Assembly (NCBI GenBank): GCA_017480495.1
Contig: JAFVAQ010000037.1
Span: forward strand, 48,629-112,628
Source of the DNA: Eubacterium sp.
GTDB taxonomy: Bacteria > Bacillota > Clostridia > Lachnospirales > Lachnospiraceae
Direction: 5' to 3'
Length of the DNA: 64,000 bases
Under the pieces are notes generated by a model. The model was not told where the DNA came from. It made no database searches and saw nothing but the letters and a program-made list of their open reading frames with translations. Positions 61,171 through 64,000 of this stretch are shown in pieces. The stretch's first letter is position 1, and each line of letters starts with the position of its first letter. The translations under genes and the position numbers were made by a program.

Positions 61171-61788
61171 ATGAACAGTATAAGGTTTGTGCTAAATAAT
61201 AAAACCTATTTAGCCTATCTGAATGAGGAATTTATAGGAGGTATATATAAGTCTGATTTTAAGAATCTAGGCTTATCTGTACCAGAAGATAGAGAATTCT
61301 ATATAGAGGATGTCTCCGATGAGACTATCACTATGATAAGGGATAAGGTATATGATAGGGCTTATAATAAAGCTATAGGTTATGTATCGACGACAGAATG
61401 TTCCGCAGATACAATCAGGACTAAGCTTAGAATGAAAAGATTTCCAGATCAGATAATTGATCAGGTCATTGATGTCATGAATGAATATGGCTATCTAAGT
61501 GACAGCAGATTTGTTGAATCCTATGTTCGTAGCTATATTCGTAAGAAGAGCAGAAGGCTTATAGAAAAAGAGATATCTGATAGAGGTATTGATTGCTCAA
61601 AGTATCAGGAGCTTATTGATAATGTATATCAGGATGAAGGAATCTCTGAAGAGGACGTTATAGAGGGGCTGATTAATAAGAAGTTCAGAGACCAGGATCT
61701 AAGGGATATCAAAGTAAAGAAGAGATTTATGTCATATATGATGAGACATGGTTTCGGTTATGACAAAATCAACAATTACTTGACATAA
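61171..61788 (+). CDS. recX: Regulatory protein RecX
   Basis: 205 residues. The RecX repeat fold is seen in the central and C-terminal parts: AIGYVSTTECSADTIRTKL, IIDQVIDVMNEYGYLSDSRF and IRKKSRRLIEKEISDRGID, ending RHGFGYDKINNYL. It caps or disassembles RecA filaments. The usual recA-recX pair. The N-terminal ~65 residues are poorly conserved. Confidence 0.92.
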   Translation: MNSIRFVLNNKTYLAYLNEEFIGGIYKSDFKNLGLSVPEDREFYIEDVSDETITMIRDKVYDRAYNKAIGYVSTTECSADTIRTKLRMKRFPDQIIDQVIDVMNEYGYLSDSRFVESYVRSYIRKKSRRLIEKEISDRGIDCSKYQELIDNVYQDEGISEEDVIEGLINKKFRDQDLRDIKVKKRFMSYMMRHGFGYDKINNYLT

Positions 61789-61905
61789 TATTCTTTAGAG
61801 TTTAAACTAGTTAGAGTGTGCCTATATGCTAGTAGTGTGTCTATTTGGTATATCTGGCATTAAATGTTTTATGTACATTACATTTTAATAAAAGGAGGTA
61901 CTCCT

Positions 61906-63459
61906 GTGGAACCAATTGTTTGGGTTATCATCGTAGTAGCCGCCTTTGTTATTGCACTTATCATTGGATGTCTTATCGGTAATGCATATCGTAAGAACAT
62001 TGCTGAGGCTAAGATAGGTAAGGCAGAGGACAAGGCTAAGGATATAATAGATGATGCTTTGAAAACAGCTGAATCCAAGAAGAGAGACATACTCCTAACA
62101 GCCAAAGAAGATGCTCTTAAAACTAAGAATGACATCGAAAAGGAAGTTAAGGATCGTAGGTCTGAGATTCAGCACATGGAGAAGAGGGTTCTTCAGAGAG
62201 AGGAAAATCTTGACAAGAAGAGTGATACTTTGGAGAGAAGAGAACAGTCTCTTACTGCAAAGGAAGCAAACCTTGCTAAGAAGGTATCTGAAGTGGAAGA
62301 GCTCTCAGCTAGGAGACAACAGGAACTGGAGAGAATCTCTGGACTTACCTCTGAACAGGCTAAGGAATATTTACTTAGAACCGTTGAAGATGATGTTAAG
62401 CATGAAACAGCGATAATGATTAAGGAATTGGAATCCAGAGCTAAGGAAGAAGCTGATAAGAAGGCTAAGGAAATCGTAGTTGGCGCTATACAGAAGTGTG
62501 CCGCTGATGTTGTATCAGAATCTACAGTTTCATTAGTTCAGCTGCCAAGTGATGAGATGAAAGGACGTATAATTGGTCGTGAAGGACGTAATATACGTAC
62601 TCTTGAAACTCTTACAGGTGTTGATCTTATTATAGATGACACTCCTGAAGCAGTTGTATTATCAAGCTTTGACGCAGTAAGACGTGAGGTTGCACGTGTT
62701 GCTCTTGAGAAGCTTATCGTAGACGGACGTATCCATCCTGCCAGAATCGAGGAAATGGTCGAGAAGGCTAAGAAGGAAGTGGATACTAAGATGCGTGAAG
62801 AAGGAGAGGCTGCGGCCCTCGAGGTTGGTGTTCACGGATTACATCCAGAGCTTATTAAGCTACTTGGTCGTATGAAGTTCAGAACAAGCTATGGACAGAA
62901 TGCACTTAAGCACTCAATCGAGGTTGCTCATTTGAGTGGAATTATGGCTGGAGAACTTGGCGAGGATGTTAAGCTTGCTAAGAGAGCAGGACTTCTACAT
63001 GATATCGGTAAATCTATCGATCATGAGATGGAAGGCTCGCATGTTACTATCGGTGTTGACTTATGTAGAAAATATAAGGAAAATGCCACAGTTATTAATA
63101 CGGTTGCATCACATCATGGTGATTGTGAAGCAGAATCTCTTATTGCTTGTATCGTACAGGCTGCTGATGCTATATCAGCTGCTAGACCTGGTGCAAGAAG
63201 AGAAACCCTTGAGACCTACACAACCAGACTTACTAAGCTGGAAGAAATTGCTAATGGTTTCAATGGTGTAGAGAGATCCTTTGCTATTCAGGCTGGTAGA
63301 GAAATCAGAGTTTCAGTTGTCCCAGACAAGATTTCGGATGCGGATATGGTACTTCTGGCAAGAGATATTTCTAAGCAAATCGAAGATGAGCTGGAATATC
63401 CTGGTCAGATCAAGGTAAGCCTTATTCGTGAATCCAGAGTAACTGATTACGCTAAATAA
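61906..63459 (+). CDS. rny: Ribonuclease Y
   Basis: 517 residues from a GTG 7 bases after AAGGAGG. An earlier in-frame ATG at 61864 has no site and would add a stretch without homology. N-terminal membrane helix (about 5-25), long coiled coil (30-200), KH domain ([21 protein letters not shown]) and HD domain with [22 protein letters not shown] and ASHHGD. A membrane-bound endoribonuclease that starts mRNA decay. It usually follows recA-recX, as here. The 117-base gap before it holds only an AT-rich leader. Confidence 0.97.
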   Translation: MEPIVWVIIVVAAFVIALIIGCLIGNAYRKNIAEAKIGKAEDKAKDIIDDALKTAESKKRDILLTAKEDALKTKNDIEKEVKDRRSEIQHMEKRVLQREENLDKKSDTLERREQSLTAKEANLAKKVSEVEELSARRQQELERISGLTSEQAKEYLLRTVEDDVKHETAIMIKELESRAKEEADKKAKEIVVGAIQKCAADVVSESTVSLVQLPSDEMKGRIIGREGRNIRTLETLTGVDLIIDDTPEAVVLSSFDAVRREVARVALEKLIVDGRIHPARIEEMVEKAKKEVDTKMREEGEAAALEVGVHGLHPELIKLLGRMKFRTSYGQNALKHSIEVAHLSGIMAGELGEDVKLAKRAGLLHDIGKSIDHEMEGSHVTIGVDLCRKYKENATVINTVASHHGDCEAESLIACIVQAADAISAARPGARRETLETYTTRLTKLEEIANGFNGVERSFAIQAGREIRVSVVPDKISDADMVLLARDISKQIEDELEYPGQIKVSLIRESRVTDYAK

Positions 63460-63465
63460 TTAAGA

Positions 63466-63500
63466 CCACCTGCTCTCGAAAGAGTGCAGGTGGATTTTAC
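63466..63500 (+). terminator. Terminator after rny
   Basis: CCACCTGC pairs with GCAGGTGG with an inner TCT/AGA extension and a tight loop, followed by ATTTTAC. Confidence 0.75.
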
Positions 63501-63523
63501 TTTATTGAGTTATTGAGGTTGTT

Positions 63524-64000
63524 ATGAATAAATATGAATTATTAAAAAGAGATATTAAATATAAGGCTCATCGAGTTAAAGTCTATGAGGACACTCTGGT
63601 CAGACCTGATGGAAAGAAGGTTTACTACGACTTTGTTGAAAATAAAAATGGCTCCGGAGTTCTTCTTGTGGATAAGGATGAGAAGCTTCTATTTGTAAAG
63701 CAATATAGGAATTCAATTAATGCTTATGATATAGAGATACCGGCAGGTTGTGCTGAGGATTTTGATGATAATTCAATTGAGGATAAGAATAAAACAGTAG
63801 ATGATTATAAGCAGGAGGATTATTTAAATCCAGATAATCCTTTCTATAAATGTGCTATTAGAGAGGCCCAGGAAGAAACAGGACTTATTCCTACAAAGCT
63901 TCATTTTGTGAATTATATAATAGCAGCAGCAGGACTTTTTAGTGAAAGAACCGCTGTATATATAGGGATGGATCTAGAGGAAGGTAGTATTAATAGAGAC
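63524..64000 (+). CDS. Nudix hydrolase (ADP-ribose pyrophosphatase-like), 3'-truncated by window end
   Basis: 159 codons are visible from the ATG at 63524, 5 bases after GAGG; no stop before the edge. Features typical of NudF are seen: VRPDGKKVYYDFVE, LLFVKQYRN, EIPAG, then CAIREAQEETGL and YIIAAAGLFSER. Between EIPAG and CAIRE lies an acidic insert of about 30 residues that expands the usual Nudix box. Predicted to hydrolyse ADP-ribose or related compounds, but the insert makes activity uncertain. Confidence 0.8.
   Translation, partial: MNKYELLKRDIKYKAHRVKVYEDTLVRPDGKKVYYDFVENKNGSGVLLVDKDEKLLFVKQYRNSINAYDIEIPAGCAEDFDDNSIEDKNKTVDDYKQEDYLNPDNPFYKCAIREAQEETGLIPTKLHFVNYIIAAAGLFSERTAVYIGMDLEEGSINRD

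Overview
This is a 64 kb chromosomal window from a low-G+C Gram-positive anaerobe. The most likely home is the class Clostridia, family Lachnospiraceae (Butyrivibrio/Pseudobutyrivibrio/Lachnospira type). The grounds are AT-rich codon use with strong AGGAGG ribosome sites, the smpB-ssrA pairing, the rpmB-yloU-yloV-recG and rsmD-coaD blocks, RNase Y, a DivIVA-domain protein, a class B sortase, two Feo iron systems and a membrane-anchored GH5 glucanase of the plant-fibre-degrader type. The family assignment is inference; no rRNA is present. No tRNA, CRISPR array, transposase, integrase or phage gene was seen.

Layout. 0-4 kb: a truncated LysR regulator, an IscR-like Rrf2 regulator and the sulfur-assimilation pair metY-cysK, whose promoter is covered by dyad repeats. 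4-10 kb: feoA + feoB, a convergent AEC-type permease, then a second FeoB with a fused FeoA domain. 10-25.7 kb: an accessory envelope-response island. It holds two paralogous ABC ATPase/FtsX-type permease modules, two OmpR-type two-component systems, one LytTR/GHKL two-component system, an S66 (LD-carboxypeptidase/MccF-like) hydrolase, a divergent Lgt-like membrane protein and a Q/Y-rich membrane protein. 25.7-34.7 kb: a PHP phosphatase, the lower-glycolysis genes gap-pgk-tpi, mscL, then secG, rnr, smpB, a small membrane protein and tmRNA. 34.7-40.7 kb: an AraC regulator, a 1299-residue surface protein with a sortase-type tail and a YprB-type nuclease. 40.8-50.5 kb: divIVA-domain gene, ruvA, ruvB, zapA interrupted by an in-frame TAA, a U32 protein, a SEDS protein, a class B PBP, a Nudix hydrolase and sortase B. 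50.5-57 kb: rpmB, yloU, fakA/yloV, recG, then the GH5 enzyme. 57-64 kb: rsmD, coaD, a coiled-coil protein with an acidic tail, tmcAL (opposite strand), recA, recX, rny and a Nudix gene cut by the window end.

How it fits together. The core blocks are ordinary housekeeping. The accessory interest lies in the 10-25.7 kb island, which reads like a detection and detoxification unit for cell-envelope-active peptides. It also lies in three long intergenic hairpin elements (13364-13555, 29223-29331, 55059-55293), one with perfect 29-bp inverted ends, and in the broken zapA.
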